64,000 nt of DNA from the NCBI RefSeq assembly GCF_000013745.1, contig NC_007925.1:5022001-5086000 (forward strand), in the 5' to 3' direction. Made by a program: the position numbers and the translations under genes. Origin of the DNA: Rhodopseudomonas_A palustris_F. GTDB lineage: Bacteria > Pseudomonadota > Alphaproteobacteria > Rhizobiales > Xanthobacteraceae. The number at the start of each line of letters is the position of its first letter. The stretch's first letter is position 1. Below, piece after piece: positions 40,801 to 48,961 of this stretch. The notes below the pieces were generated by a model. That model ran no database searches and was not told where the DNA came from. It saw only the letters and a program-made list of their open reading frames with translations.

Positions 40801-41352
40801 CTGCACGGTGGCGAAGCGCTCGCGCAGCGTGTCGGCGTCGTGGCACAGCTGCATGCCGATGCCGCCGCCGCCCGCGGTGCTCTTCAGCATCAGGGGAAAG
40901 CCGATGCGCTCGGCCTCGCGCATCGCCTCATCGATCGTCTCCAACAGGCCGGAGCCCGGCAGCAGCGGCACGTTGCTGTGCTGCGCCAATTCGCGCGCCT
41001 TGTGTTTCAAGCCAAAGGCATCGAGATGCTCCGGCCGCGGCCCGATGAAGACGATGCCGTGCGAGGCCAGGCGCTCGGCAAAGCCGCGGTTCTCGGAGAG
41101 AAAGCCGTAGCCAGGATGCACCGCCTGCGCGCCGGTCTCTCGACACGCTTTGATGATCGCATCGATGTTGAGATAGCTCTCCGCCGCAGGCGAAGCGCCG
41201 ACCCGCACCGCCTGGTCGGCGTCGAGCACCGCGCGGGTGAAGCGGTCGGCGTCGGAATACACCGCCACCGAAGCGATGCCGATGCGGCGCAACGTTTTGC
41301 CGATCCGCGAGGCGATTTCGCCGCGGTTGGCAATCAAGACCTTGTCGAACAT
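37801..41352 (-). CDS. uca: Urea/guanidine carboxylase, biotin-dependent
   Basis: A 1183-residue enzyme with biotin carboxylase (about 1-450, with KVLIANRGEIA at the start and KSTAGGGGIGM in the ATP grasp), the two allophanate-hydrolase-subunit-like (KipA/KipI type) domains forming the carboxyltransferase (about 460-1000), and a C-terminal biotinyl domain (ESMKMEI, Lys 1147). There is no amidase domain, so allophanate hydrolysis must be done elsewhere. Proteins of this family are named for urea, but many prefer guanidine, making carboxyguanidine. The ykkC riboswitch and the two DUF1989 proteins upstream favour guanidine here. It is the last gene of the operon, 3 bp after UAAP2. Confidence 0.92.
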   Translation of the reverse strand: MFDKVLIANRGEIASRIGKTLRRIGIASVAVYSDADRFTRAVLDADQAVRVGASPAAESYLNIDAIIKACRETGAQAVHPGYGFLSENRGFAERLASHGIVFIGPRPEHLDAFGLKHKARELAQHSNVPLLPGSGLLETIDEAMREAERIGFPLMLKSTAGGGGIGMQLCHDADTLRERFATVQRTAKASFGDARVYLERFVAEARHIEVQIFGDGQGKVIALGERDCSLQRRNQKVIEETPAPGLSDELRTRLHRAAVALGESVAYQSAGTVEFIYDVAREDFYFLEVNTRLQVEHPVTEAVFGVDLVEWMVRQAAGDSPLANYTPRPPQGAAIEVRLYAENPNAGFRPSAGRLTDVEFPDGVRVDGWIETGVEVTPFYDPMLAKLIVHADSRDQAIDKLRDALQQSRVAGIETNLDYLRAIAGSELFRSGRVATNVLASFAFAPRTIDVLAPGAQSGLQELPGRLHLWHVGVPPSGPMDERSFRLANIIVGNPEVTAALELTVNGPTLRFNTDAVIGLAGAHMLAKLDGVAIAHHAPVAVKAGQTLQIGKIDGAGQRCYLAVRGGFDAPQILGSRAVFMLGAFGGHSTGALKPGDVLHIVAESDALAAPRAATPDEIPPFTRAWQIGVIYGPHGAPDFFRDDDIATLFSTDYEVHFNSARTGVRLIGPKPQWARADGGEAGLHPSNIHDNAYAVGSLDFTGDMPIILGPDGPSLGGFVCPAVVARDELWKIGQLKPGDKVRFVPLPRDDDPVAGPTVLAGPRELGSAIVAGRDDGAMPVVYRRAGDDNLLVEYGPMELDIALRLRVQLLADAVAAAKLPGLIDLTPGIRSLQIHYDGATLSRRKLLDALAAIEGELPAVDAMRVPSRVVHLPLSWNDPQAVKAMHKYQELVRPDAPWCPSNIDFIRRINGLDDEAAVQRIVFDASYLVLGLGDVYLGAPVATPVDPRHRLVTTKYNPARTWTPENAVGIGGAYMCIYGMEGPGGYQLFGRTIQMWNSWRSTPEFTPGHPWLLRFFDQIRFFPVSASELLEAREAFPHGQYPLRIEETVFSYADYAKGLARDQDSIAAFKQRQQAAFEAERQRWKQLRLDAVQDDESAGAEAAPDDIPDGATGVFSEVPGNVWKILVDEGAMVAAGDTLAIIESMKMEISVPAPVAGRLASIRIKPGQTLRAGDVVAVIAEG

Positions 41353-41355
41353 GCG

Positions 41356-42003
41356 CTAGCCCTCTGCCGTCTCGTAAATCACCACTTCGATCGGCGTCGG
41401 GAAGAAGCCGTTGCAGGGATTGTTGATCTGCGGGCAGTTGGAGATCAGGCACAGCACGTCGATCTCGGCGACCATCTCGACATAGTCGCCGGGCTTGGAG
41501 ACGCCATCGACCACGGTGAAATTTCCCGAAGGATCGATCGGCACGTTCATGAAGAAGTTCAGGTTCGGCACGATGTCGCGCTTGGTGAGGCCGTATTTGC
41601 CGGCCTCGATCAGAAAATTCTCGCGGCAGGCGTGCAGAAATTTGGTCGCATGGCCGAACCGCACGGTGTTGCTCTCGCAGGAGCAGGCGCCGGCGGAAGT
41701 GTCGTGCAGGCCGCAACTATCCGCGGTGACGCGCAGCATCACCCGGCCCTCGCTCGACATCAGTCGCGTGCCGGTCGACACATAGGCCGAGCCCTGCGCG
41801 CGCAGCGTGTCCTGACCGCTGTAGCGCTCTTGAAAATCGTCGGCGGCGTAGAACAGCGTATCGACCGCCTGCTGGCCGTGGCTGTCGATGATGCGTAGAC
41901 GCTGGCCCTTGCGGATGATCGCCGACCACGGCACACGCGCGGCGATCGCGGTCTGCAGCACGATACGGGCGGATGCGGGAATTGAATCGGTCATGACGTT
42001 CAC
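41356..42003 (-). CDS. DUF1989 protein UAAP2, carboxyguanidine deiminase subunit
   Basis: A 215-residue protein of the urea-amidolyase-associated family 2. Conserved features include SHGQQAVDTLF, a Cys-rich core (DSCGLHDTSAGACSCESN) and a C-terminal NCPQINNPCNGF. Published work on this family shows that UAAP1 and UAAP2 together deiminate carboxyguanidine to allophanate. Its start overlaps the UAAP1 stop by 4 bp. The conserved Cys residues suggest a metal site. Confidence 0.88.
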   Translation of the reverse strand: MNVMTDSIPASARIVLQTAIAARVPWSAIIRKGQRLRIIDSHGQQAVDTLFYAADDFQERYSGQDTLRAQGSAYVSTGTRLMSSEGRVMLRVTADSCGLHDTSAGACSCESNTVRFGHATKFLHACRENFLIEAGKYGLTKRDIVPNLNFFMNVPIDPSGNFTVVDGVSKPGDYVEMVAEIDVLCLISNCPQINNPCNGFFPTPIEVVIYETAEG

Positions 42004-42833
42004 CCCGCCACGCTTGAGTTGAGCCAGGTGGCGTTGTTTTCAAACGCGCGCTTGGCTTCGAGGCTGGCGCTGCGGCACAGATCGTCGGCGGCAACAGGCG
42101 GCGCCTGGGTGCGGATGAGTTCGACATCGCCGGGCGCGTAAGCAGGTGACGGGTCGAGCGGATGCGGGCAGTTCGACAGCGCAAGCAACAGATCCATCTC
42201 AGCGCGCAGATCGACGAAATCGCCGGCGGTGCGACGTTCGCCGTGCCATTCGAAACGGCCGTCGGCATCGACGCTGACCGGCGCGAAGAACGCCACGCAG
42301 GGGTGGACGTCGCGGCGCGCGAGGCCAAGCTTGCCGGCGGCGAGCAGGAAATTGTCGCGGCTGTTGCGGAAGCCTTCGCCATAGCGCGCGGCGTTGGTGG
42401 CGGCGTTGGAGCAGCCCGCCAGCGTGTCATGCGCGCCGCTGGTGTCTTCAACGATGCTGAGCAGCGCGCGGCCCATGTCGGAGAGGATCACGCGGCCTTT
42501 GCGCAACGAAGCCGCCCATTGCACCTTGATGGTGTCGGCGTGGTTCAGCCGCTCGCTGGTATCAGCTGCGTTCCAGGCCAGCAGGCTGACGCAGGACTTA
42601 CCGGAGCTGTTGACGATGCGCAGCGCCTCGCCGCGGTTGAGCTTGGTGACGAAGTACCAGCCGCCCGGCACGGTCTCGCGATGGATGATCGACGAGGCCG
42701 CGATCGGCGCGCCGTCGCGCGGCGTCGGCGGCGGCAGCGCCTTCGGCGCCTGCTGCTGGCCGAGCGCCTTGTGCTGGTCGTAGCGCTGCCGGTTGGCGGC
42801 GATTTCGGCCTGTTGCTCCGCGGTGAGGATCAT
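42000..42833 (-). CDS. DUF1989 protein UAAP1, carboxyguanidine deiminase subunit
   Basis: A 277-residue relative of the next gene's product, of the longer UAAP1 type. It shows the same fold landmarks: SSGKSCVSLLAWNA, DTSGAHDTLAGCSNAATN and a C-terminal NCPHPLDPSPAY. With UAAP2 it should act between the carboxylase and allophanate hydrolase. It lies 42 bp after the ABC ATPase gene in the same operon. Confidence 0.88.
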   Translation of the reverse strand: MILTAEQQAEIAANRQRYDQHKALGQQQAPKALPPPTPRDGAPIAASSIIHRETVPGGWYFVTKLNRGEALRIVNSSGKSCVSLLAWNAADTSERLNHADTIKVQWAASLRKGRVILSDMGRALLSIVEDTSGAHDTLAGCSNAATNAARYGEGFRNSRDNFLLAAGKLGLARRDVHPCVAFFAPVSVDADGRFEWHGERRTAGDFVDLRAEMDLLLALSNCPHPLDPSPAYAPGDVELIRTQAPPVAADDLCRSASLEAKRAFENNATWLNSSVAG

Positions 42834-42875
42834 GGATTGCCCTTTCTGAAAGACAATGCGCCGGGCCGTCCCGGC

Positions 42876-43667
42876 TCATGCTCCTTGTTCGGCCGGGTCG
42901 TCCCGGCCGGAGCGAATGGGGGCGTGCGCGCGCGCCTGTGCGGTACGCCGCGGATAGATTTCCAAATCGCGGGAGATGGTGGCGCCGTAGCGCTCGCGCT
43001 CCTCCGGGCGATCGCGGTTGCGCTCAAAAGCGATGACCCGGGTGGCGAGCCGAAACGCCTCAGAAAGATCGTGCGTCACCATCACCACGGTGAGTTCGGT
43101 CTCGTTCCACAACCGCTTCATCAACACGTGGATATCGGCGCGGATGCCGGGATCGAGCGCGCCGAACGGCTCGTCGAGCAACAGAATCTTCGGGCCGCGC
43201 ATGATCGCCTGCGCCAGCGCCAGGCGCTGCTGCATGCCGCCGGACAGCGCGGCCGGATATTTGTCCTCATGGCCCTTGAGGCCGACTTCGTTGAGCAGGG
43301 CCATCGCCTCGTCGGTGGCGGCGCGCTTCGCCGCGCCGAACAGCCGACCGAGAAATTTCGAATGCTGCAATTCGCGGCCGAGCAGCACATTCTGCAGCAC
43401 GGTGAGATGCGGAAACACCGAATAGCGTTGAAACACCACGCCGCGATCGGCGTCGGGCTCCGGCTGCAAAGGCACGCCGTCGATCAGGATCTGGCCGCGG
43501 GTCGGGCGCTCCTCGCCGAGCAGCATGCGCAGGAAGGTGGTCTTGCCGCAGCCGGAAGGGCCGACCAGCGCCAGGAAGGCGCGCGGCGCCACCTCGAGCG
43601 TGATCCGCTCCAGCACGATATGCGCGTCGTATTCCTTCCAGACGTCGTCGAAGCGGATTGCGCTCAT
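42876..43667 (-). CDS. ABC transporter ATPase, guanidine/urea operon
   Basis: A 263-residue NitT/TauT-type import ATPase. Walker A is GPSGCGKTT, signature LSGGMQQRLALAQAI, Walker B ILLLDEPFGALD, switch His in VMVTHDLSEA. The ATG at 43667 overlaps the permease stop by 4 bp (ATGA). A longer frame to 44033 is only antisense or out-of-frame sequence of the permease gene. The C-terminal tail after the switch is longer than usual and Arg-rich. Confidence 0.92.
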   Translation of the reverse strand: MSAIRFDDVWKEYDAHIVLERITLEVAPRAFLALVGPSGCGKTTFLRMLLGEERPTRGQILIDGVPLQPEPDADRGVVFQRYSVFPHLTVLQNVLLGRELQHSKFLGRLFGAAKRAATDEAMALLNEVGLKGHEDKYPAALSGGMQQRLALAQAIMRGPKILLLDEPFGALDPGIRADIHVLMKRLWNETELTVVMVTHDLSEAFRLATRVIAFERNRDRPEERERYGATISRDLEIYPRRTAQARAHAPIRSGRDDPAEQGA

Positions 43668-44482
43668 TCCGCCCTCACCGACGCGAACCAGGGGAACGCC
43701 TTGCGCTGCAGCAGCCGCAGCGCGAAATCCATCAGGAAGGCCAACAGCGTGATCCAGATCACGTAGGGAATGATGATGTCCATCGCGAGATAACGCCGCA
43801 CCAGGAAGATCCGATAGCCGAGCCCGGAATCGGAAGCGATCGCCTCGGCGGCGATCAGGAACAGCCACGCCGGGCCGAGCTGCAGCCGCAGCGAATCGAT
43901 CAGCCGTGGCAGGATCTGCGGCAGCACCACGCGCAGCGCGATCTGCCAGCTCGAGGCGCCGAGCGTCTGCGCTTTGATCAATTGTTCGCGCGGCAACTCC
44001 AGAACTTTCATCGACAAATCGCGGATCAGGCAAGGCAGCGTGCCGATCACGATCAGCGCGATCTTGGAATTTTCGCCGAGCCCCATCACGATGAAAAGGA
44101 TCGGCAGCAGCGCCAAGGGCGGCACCATCGACGTCACCGAGACGAACGAACCGAGCATCGCGTTCGCCGCTGGCAACAGCCCGATCACGATGCCGAACAG
44201 CAGCGCCGCCGTGGTCGAGATCGCCAACGCCGACAGCAAGCGGCCGAGGCTCGCCAACGTATCCGACAGCATCAGATAACTGCCGGTCCGGGCGTCGAGT
44301 TGGAACGCCATCTGTTTCACCGCCTGCGCCATGCTGGACAACGCAGGCAGCAATTTGTCGTTAGGGTTTTCCGCAAGCCGCGCCTCGGAGCCCAGCACAT
44401 AGCCGATCGCCACCAGCACGAACGGCAGCGCGGCCATGTAGAGGGCCAGTTGCCTGCCGGGTCTGATGTTGATGAGGCGCAT
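43664..44482 (-). CDS. ABC transporter permease, guanidine/urea operon
   Basis: A 272-residue inner-membrane permease of the NitT/TauT (BPD_transp_1) type with about six helices and the EAA loop (LPREQLIKAQTLGASSWQIA). It forms the channel with the ATPase encoded next. It begins 28 bp after the binding-protein gene. Confidence 0.92.
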   Translation of the reverse strand: MRLINIRPGRQLALYMAALPFVLVAIGYVLGSEARLAENPNDKLLPALSSMAQAVKQMAFQLDARTGSYLMLSDTLASLGRLLSALAISTTAALLFGIVIGLLPAANAMLGSFVSVTSMVPPLALLPILFIVMGLGENSKIALIVIGTLPCLIRDLSMKVLELPREQLIKAQTLGASSWQIALRVVLPQILPRLIDSLRLQLGPAWLFLIAAEAIASDSGLGYRIFLVRRYLAMDIIIPYVIWITLLAFLMDFALRLLQRKAFPWFASVRAE

Positions 44483-44510
44483 CGCCGTGCTCCGAGTCTG
44501 GTCGCGCCGC

Positions 44511-45584
44511 TTACAGCTTGCCCTTGGCGGCGAGGTCCATGTAGCTGGCGTCGAAGCGCAGCTTCACATTGGCCTTGTCGCCGAGCACGGTCTTGTCGCC
44601 GAGCTCGATGCCGACCGCATCGGCCGACTTCGCGCCCTTGCCGAGCAGTTCCTTCTCGAACAGGAATTTGCGCACCCGGTCCATGGTCTTGCCGACCGTG
44701 GCGCTCTTGGTGAAGGCTTCGGCGTCGGCCGGCTTGTCGAACAATTTGGTCGAGGCGAGCTGGCTGTCGAAGCCGGCGAGATCGGTGCCGGAGGCCTTGG
44801 CCATCGCTTCCTTGGCGGCCTTGCCGTCGGCGCCGGCCGCGGTCATCTTGGCGATGGTCTCGTACCAGATCCCGACCAGCGCCTTGGCGAAGTCCGGATT
44901 GTCCTTCACCACCGCGGTGTTGGCGACCATCAGGTCGATGATCTCGCCGGGGATCTGCGAGGAATCGAACACCTTCTTGGCGTCCGGCGCGGTGAGGATT
45001 TCGGCGACGATCGGATTCCAGGTCACCACCGCGGTGACTTCGGGGGTCTTGTAGGCGGCGGCGAGATCGGCGTCGGAGGTGTTGACGACCTTGATGTCCT
45101 TTTCGGCGAGCTTCTTGGTCTCCAGCGCGCGCGCCAAGAGATAATGCGACACCGAGAACTCGACCAGGTTGACCTTCTGGCCCTTGATCGCGGCGAGATC
45201 CGACTTGCCCTTCAGGATCACCGCGTCGTTGCCGTTGGAAAAGTCGCCCATCACCAGCGCGGTGGTGTCGACGCCGCCGGCGGCGGGGATCGACAGCGCG
45301 TCCATGTTGGTGATGGTCACCGCGTCATAGGAGCCGGCGGTGTATTGGTTGATCGATTCGACGTAGTCGTTGAACTGCTTGACCTCGATGGTGATGCCGT
45401 ATTTGTCGGCCCATTTCTTGACGATGCCGGTGTCGGCGGCATAGCCCCACGGCATCCAGCCGACATAGATCGACCAAGCGACCTTGAAATCCTTCTTCGG
45501 CGCGGCGTCGGCACTCGACACGGCTACGGCGATCATTGCCGACGCCAGAGCCATGTTTCGGAGAATGGAGCTGAGTTTGTTCAT
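44511..45584 (-). CDS. Periplasmic binding protein, guanidine/urea operon
   Basis: A 357-residue solute-binding protein with a cleavable signal peptide (Ala-rich core, likely cleavage after SADA). It matches the NitT/TauT-like group annotated in urea-carboxylase regions: WSIYVGWMPWGYAA, YDAVTITNMDALSI, VTAVVTWNPIV. The ATG at 45584 has AGAGGGA 7 bases ahead, just after the riboswitch terminator. A longer frame to 45878 would run through the riboswitch and is rejected. Guanidine is the likely ligand from the leader. Confidence 0.9.
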   Translation of the reverse strand: MNKLSSILRNMALASAMIAVAVSSADAAPKKDFKVAWSIYVGWMPWGYAADTGIVKKWADKYGITIEVKQFNDYVESINQYTAGSYDAVTITNMDALSIPAAGGVDTTALVMGDFSNGNDAVILKGKSDLAAIKGQKVNLVEFSVSHYLLARALETKKLAEKDIKVVNTSDADLAAAYKTPEVTAVVTWNPIVAEILTAPDAKKVFDSSQIPGEIIDLMVANTAVVKDNPDFAKALVGIWYETIAKMTAAGADGKAAKEAMAKASGTDLAGFDSQLASTKLFDKPADAEAFTKSATVGKTMDRVRKFLFEKELLGKGAKSADAVGIELGDKTVLGDKANVKLRFDASYMDLAAKGKL

Positions 45585-45600
45585 TGCGATCCCTCTTGTA

Positions 45601-45649
45601 AAAAATACAAAAAGGGAATGGCGATAGACCATCGCTTCGCCAATCCCTT
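45601..45649 (-). terminator. Intrinsic terminator of the riboswitch expression platform
   Basis: Reading leftward, AGGGATTGGCGA and TCGCCATTCCCT form an 11-12-bp stem with one mismatch and a loop of about 12, followed directly by TTTTTGTATTTTTT. It lies between the ykkC aptamer and the first start codon, so ligand binding would decide between termination and read-through. Confidence 0.88.
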
Positions 45650-45770
45650 GGCCAACGAGGTCTCCCGGGCTTTTGTCCCGCCGTGTCCTGCGAGGATGTC
45701 TCCCCCGCAAGCGGCCGCTCTCGGACCAGCACCCTGCATCACGCAAGGCCGGAACCCTAGCAGCCAACTC
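45650..45770 (-). promoter_or_regulatory. Guanidine-I riboswitch (ykkC class, subtype 1)
   Basis: The transcribed strand shows the hallmark aptamer segments in order: CTAGGGTTCCGG (45760-45749), GCTGGTCCGAGAG (about 45730-45718), and ACACGGCGGGACAAAAGCCC then GGGAGA (about 45687-45661). These match the ykkC/guanidine-I consensus nearly base for base. The aptamer is followed by a terminator hairpin and then the binding-protein gene, giving a guanidine-induced ON switch for the entire ABC-UAAP-carboxylase operon. Confidence 0.93.
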
Positions 45771-46037
45771 CAGCTGCATAATGCAGGAGCCGTGCCATGC
45801 TGGCAACCGTTGAAATGAAACCGCTTTCCGGATGCCGTCGCGGCGGCCGGTTGTTCGGAACGGCGGCCGCTGGGGCATTTGCCCAACATTTGCGCAGCCG
45901 CCATCGCTATATTAACAGAGCAATGCTGTTGTTGTGGCGCGGCGCGGCAAGGGGACATAAAACGGCTTCACCCAGGCGACTGTGATGATCATCCGCTCAG
46001 GCCCAGGTGAATGAATCACTGAAGCAATTGGAAAACC

Positions 46038-46469
46038 ATGGCCAAGACCAACGCCAACATTGCCAAGAAGGCGCGCGCCAAAGCCGAGGCGGATTTTGCC
46101 ACTTGGCTGATGATGGCCAAGCTCGGCAGCTTCGAGGATCTGCCCGCCAACGCCCAGGAGTTCCTGTCGCGCTATCGGGCGCGGTTCGGCGAGATGAGCG
46201 AAGCCAAATCCAAGACCGTCGCGGTCAGCGAAATCTATCTGACGTACTATAGAGAGATGGGCGGCACCGGCACGGCGCCGGAGCCGGAGCAGCGACCGGT
46301 GTCGAAATCGGCGACCGACGACAACGTCGTCAAGTTTCAGAAGCCGCGCAAGCCGGAGAAGCCGGCCAAAGCCGCGGCTCCCAGTGCGGCCAAGCGCCCG
46401 ATCCCGGCGCTGCTGATCTTCGCCGGTATGGTCGCGCTGATCGCCGCCTACAAATTCCTCGCCGGATAG
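46038..46469 (+). CDS. Hypothetical tail-anchored membrane protein
   Basis: A 143-residue protein not recognised. A basic helical N-terminus (ANIAKKARAKAEADFATWL) is followed by a helical middle, a Pro/Lys-rich linker (about 85-120) and one C-terminal membrane helix (IPALLIFAGMVALIAAYKF), so it is probably anchored by its tail with the bulk in the cytoplasm. A start at 46038 has a modest GGAA upstream. It is divergent from the guanidine operon. Confidence 0.7.
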   Translation: MAKTNANIAKKARAKAEADFATWLMMAKLGSFEDLPANAQEFLSRYRARFGEMSEAKSKTVAVSEIYLTYYREMGGTGTAPEPEQRPVSKSATDDNVVKFQKPRKPEKPAKAAAPSAAKRPIPALLIFAGMVALIAAYKFLAG

Positions 46470-46651
46470 GCCGCGCTCGCGCGAGGCGGCATTTGTCCGC
46501 GGCTTTTGCGAGGCCTTCGCATCGGATCGCCTGCGACGTCGCGCCTCAGGATCCACAACGATGCGTCTCGCAGGACGCCTTGCACCGTCGAGGGGCCACA
46601 TCTAATTTGCCGCGCAGTTAGTTTCCGCCACGATCCGCGAGAGCCTTTGCA

Positions 46652-46906
46652 ATGACCGACCAGAAGCTCGAATTCATCGACGGCCAACTCAAGGCGCTGT
46701 TCAATATCGTCGTGCTGCTCATCAATACCCACCCCGACCCCGCCGCGCTGAAGACCGACGTGGTCGAGGACGAGGTCGACGAGGCCACGCTGGTCGACGG
46801 CCAGCTTCCCGCCGAAGCCTTCCTCGACGGCATGAACGACGTCAATCAGAAATTGATGCTCGCGATCGACGCCGCGATCGCCCGGCGCAGCGCGGCCGGC
46901 AAGTAA
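46652..46906 (+). CDS. Small hypothetical acidic protein
   Basis: An 84-residue acidic, mostly helical protein (MTDQKLEFIDGQLKALFNIV, then an Asp/Glu/Val stretch VVEDEVDEA, then a second helix). No family is recognised. Codon use is like neighbouring genes and no long antisense gene competes, which supports it being real. The ribosome site is weak (GCGAGAG 15 bases upstream). Confidence 0.6.
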   Translation: MTDQKLEFIDGQLKALFNIVVLLINTHPDPAALKTDVVEDEVDEATLVDGQLPAEAFLDGMNDVNQKLMLAIDAAIARRSAAGK

Positions 46907-48040
46907 CAGGCTCTCCGTAGTTGCGCCATCCGGTCGCGGACGCGGCGCAGCGCGTCGCGCTGCTCCGCAGATCCGGGACCGGCGCAGAGGCAGCGTCGTC
47001 ATGGCCCCGGATCTGCAACACCACGCCGCGAGTGCGGCGCTTCGCATTGCGTCCGGGGCACGCACTCATTGTAAGCCTCCACAATTTCAACAGCGCGCCG
47101 CGACCGACCGACGCGCGATGACTTCGTCTGGCGAAGTTTGGAGCGAACCAAAATTGCAACTGTAGCGAAACTTGGATCGATGTGGTTACGCGACCCAGCG
47201 GCCGCTGATTACCGCTCCAATATCTCCATCTGTAACAATGGCCATGCGCCTTGGCCTGCTGGCGTTTCGGCGCGGTGACGCCACTTGGGGTAGATCATCG
47301 CTGCTCGACACCGGCTGGGCATCCGCGGAGTCTGGCATCAGCATCACCGAGGCGATGCCGATCGTGGTCTTGCTCCAGGCCAGCTTGGAAGGGCCGCGTG
47401 ACAGCACGCCATTAGATGTTCTGACGCCGCCTGCCCCAGCGAAATGATGCTCATCAGCCCGAACTCCCCCGCTCGCGATGATTTGCCGCGAACTTGCAGA
47501 GGACACGCAGGCGACGCCCCAATTTTCTCTTGGCTTTGCGACTACGTCGCTGCAACGGATCAAAGCGCTCAACACGCGGGTTTATAGATGTTCTAATCTT
47601 GCTGCGTTCACGGGGCGTATTTGCTGCCAAGCGCCAGCGGTTGGTCCGGCGGCTTCGTCGTTCAAGTTCGTGATGGCGAGCGGAGTTCGGCGCAGCGCCG
47701 CGTGAAAGCGAAGCAAGCCAGCGCCACACCGGCGGCCCTGGATTACTTCGTCGCAACAGTCCCCCGCAACCACAGACTTATAAATCTCTCGTTGAATGCT
47801 GCATGAAGGACACCCGATGCGCGGCGCGCTTCAGGGCCATGTCTGGAATACGACAGCGGTCGCCGCGCACTCTAGAGAGATTCCAAATCGTGTCTTTTAG
47901 CGATTCTAAAATGACACACGGCTTGTTTCTTTCAATCGCGAAGCGGTAGCGATAGACCACTCAAGGGGCGCGGCTGATGCCTTCGGCGCGCTGGATTGCG
48001 CGGACGTCGCTCGGCCAACAACGACAAAAGAAACCAACGT
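46907..48040. other. Gene-free stretch of 1.1 kb with repeats
   Basis: The left part (46966-47060) is a family 1 REP repeat (CCCCGGATCTGCAA...GCGTCCGGGGCA). Between 47160 and 47810 several short frames exist on both strands but none shows a known domain, a good ribosome site or plausible composition. The piece around 47700-47760 resembles common intergenic filler. The right end holds the exbB leader with an ICE-like palindrome at 47895. Confidence 0.5.
47895..47911. promoter_or_regulatory. ICE-like iron-control palindrome upstream of exbB
   Basis: TTTTAGCGATTCTAAAA is a near-palindrome whose outer arms TTTAG/CTAAA match the iron control element bound by Irr in Rhizobiales. It lies about 130 bp ahead of exbB. 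TonB systems are commonly Irr-regulated, so the position makes sense, but only one arm keeps the full TTCTAAA. Confidence 0.5.
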
Positions 48041-48946
48041 ATGTTAGTGAGTTCACTTCACGGACGCATGCCGCGCTCGCGCGATCGCGCTGGCCGATCC
48101 CGGATCGCGGCGCTGCTGTTGGCGGCAACGCTTTGTCTCACCCCGACTCTGATGATGGCGCAGGCGCCGGCGCCCCAGCCGCCCGCAGTCTCCGACTCCG
48201 CATCGCCGCCGCCCGCCACCGAGCTTGCCACGGCCTCCGAATTGGCGCCGGTGCTGCCGCACGATCTGACGCCGATCGGGATGTTCATGGCCGCCGATTC
48301 CATCGTCAAGATGGTGATGATCGGTCTGGCGCTGGCGTCGGTCCTGACCTGGTCGGTGTGGCTCACCAAGACCATCGAACTCGCCACCGCGCGCCGCCGT
48401 TTAGGCCGCGATCTCGGCATCGTCGAAGCCTCGCAGACGCTGCGCGAGGCCTGCGCCAAGCTGCAGGACGCCGACAGCGACATCGCGGTGCTGGCGCGCG
48501 CCGCGGCCGGCGAATTGCAACGCTCGCAGGACACCGCCAATCACGACGGCATCAAGGAACGCGTCGGCTCGCTGTTCAGCCGCATCGAGGCAGGCGCGGC
48601 GCGGCGGATGACGCGCGGCACCGGCATCCTGGCGACCATCGGCTCGATCGGCCCGTTTGTCGGGCTGTTCGGCACCGTGTGGGGCATCATGAACGCTTTC
48701 ATCGGGATTTCGAAATCGCAGACCACCAATCTGGCGGTGGTGGCGCCGGGCATCGCCGAGGCGCTGCTCGCCACCGCGCTCGGCCTGGTCGCGGCGATCC
48801 CCGCGGTGGTGATCTACAACATGTTTGCGCGCTCCATCATGGGCTATCGCGGCCTGTTGAATGACGGCTCGGCCGAACTGATGCGCATGGTGAGCCGCGA
48901 CCTCGACCGCGTCTCCTACATGCCGCGTCGGCACGCCGCCGAATAG
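48041..48946 (+). CDS. exbB: TonB-system proton channel protein ExbB
   Basis: About 301 residues. A signal-like N-terminal helix and a Pro/Ala-rich periplasmic stretch precede the MotA/TolQ/ExbB domain with three membrane helices. GILATIGSIGPFVGLFGTVWGIMNAF and VAPGIAEALLATALGLVAAIPAV are the family's pore-forming segments. ExbB with ExbD converts proton flow into TonB energisation. The ATG at 48041 is preferred over 47996 because the upstream residues lack hydrophobic or conserved character. Confidence 0.93.
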   Translation: MLVSSLHGRMPRSRDRAGRSRIAALLLAATLCLTPTLMMAQAPAPQPPAVSDSASPPPATELATASELAPVLPHDLTPIGMFMAADSIVKMVMIGLALASVLTWSVWLTKTIELATARRRLGRDLGIVEASQTLREACAKLQDADSDIAVLARAAAGELQRSQDTANHDGIKERVGSLFSRIEAGAARRMTRGTGILATIGSIGPFVGLFGTVWGIMNAFIGISKSQTTNLAVVAPGIAEALLATALGLVAAIPAVVIYNMFARSIMGYRGLLNDGSAELMRMVSRDLDRVSYMPRRHAAE

Positions 48947-48961
48947 CCGGGGGAAGAGCGC

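Noticed and set aside
37801..41352. Urea amidolyase (fused carboxylase-allophanate hydrolase)
   Set aside because: The protein ends at the biotinyl domain and has no amidase Ser-cisSer-Lys region.
45585..45878. Longer start for the periplasmic binding protein
   Set aside because: It would translate the riboswitch and terminator and would hide the signal peptide that begins at 45584.
47186..47575. 129-residue minus-strand frame in the 1.1-kb gap
   Set aside because: No ribosome site, no recognisable domain, and composition unlike the neighbouring genes.
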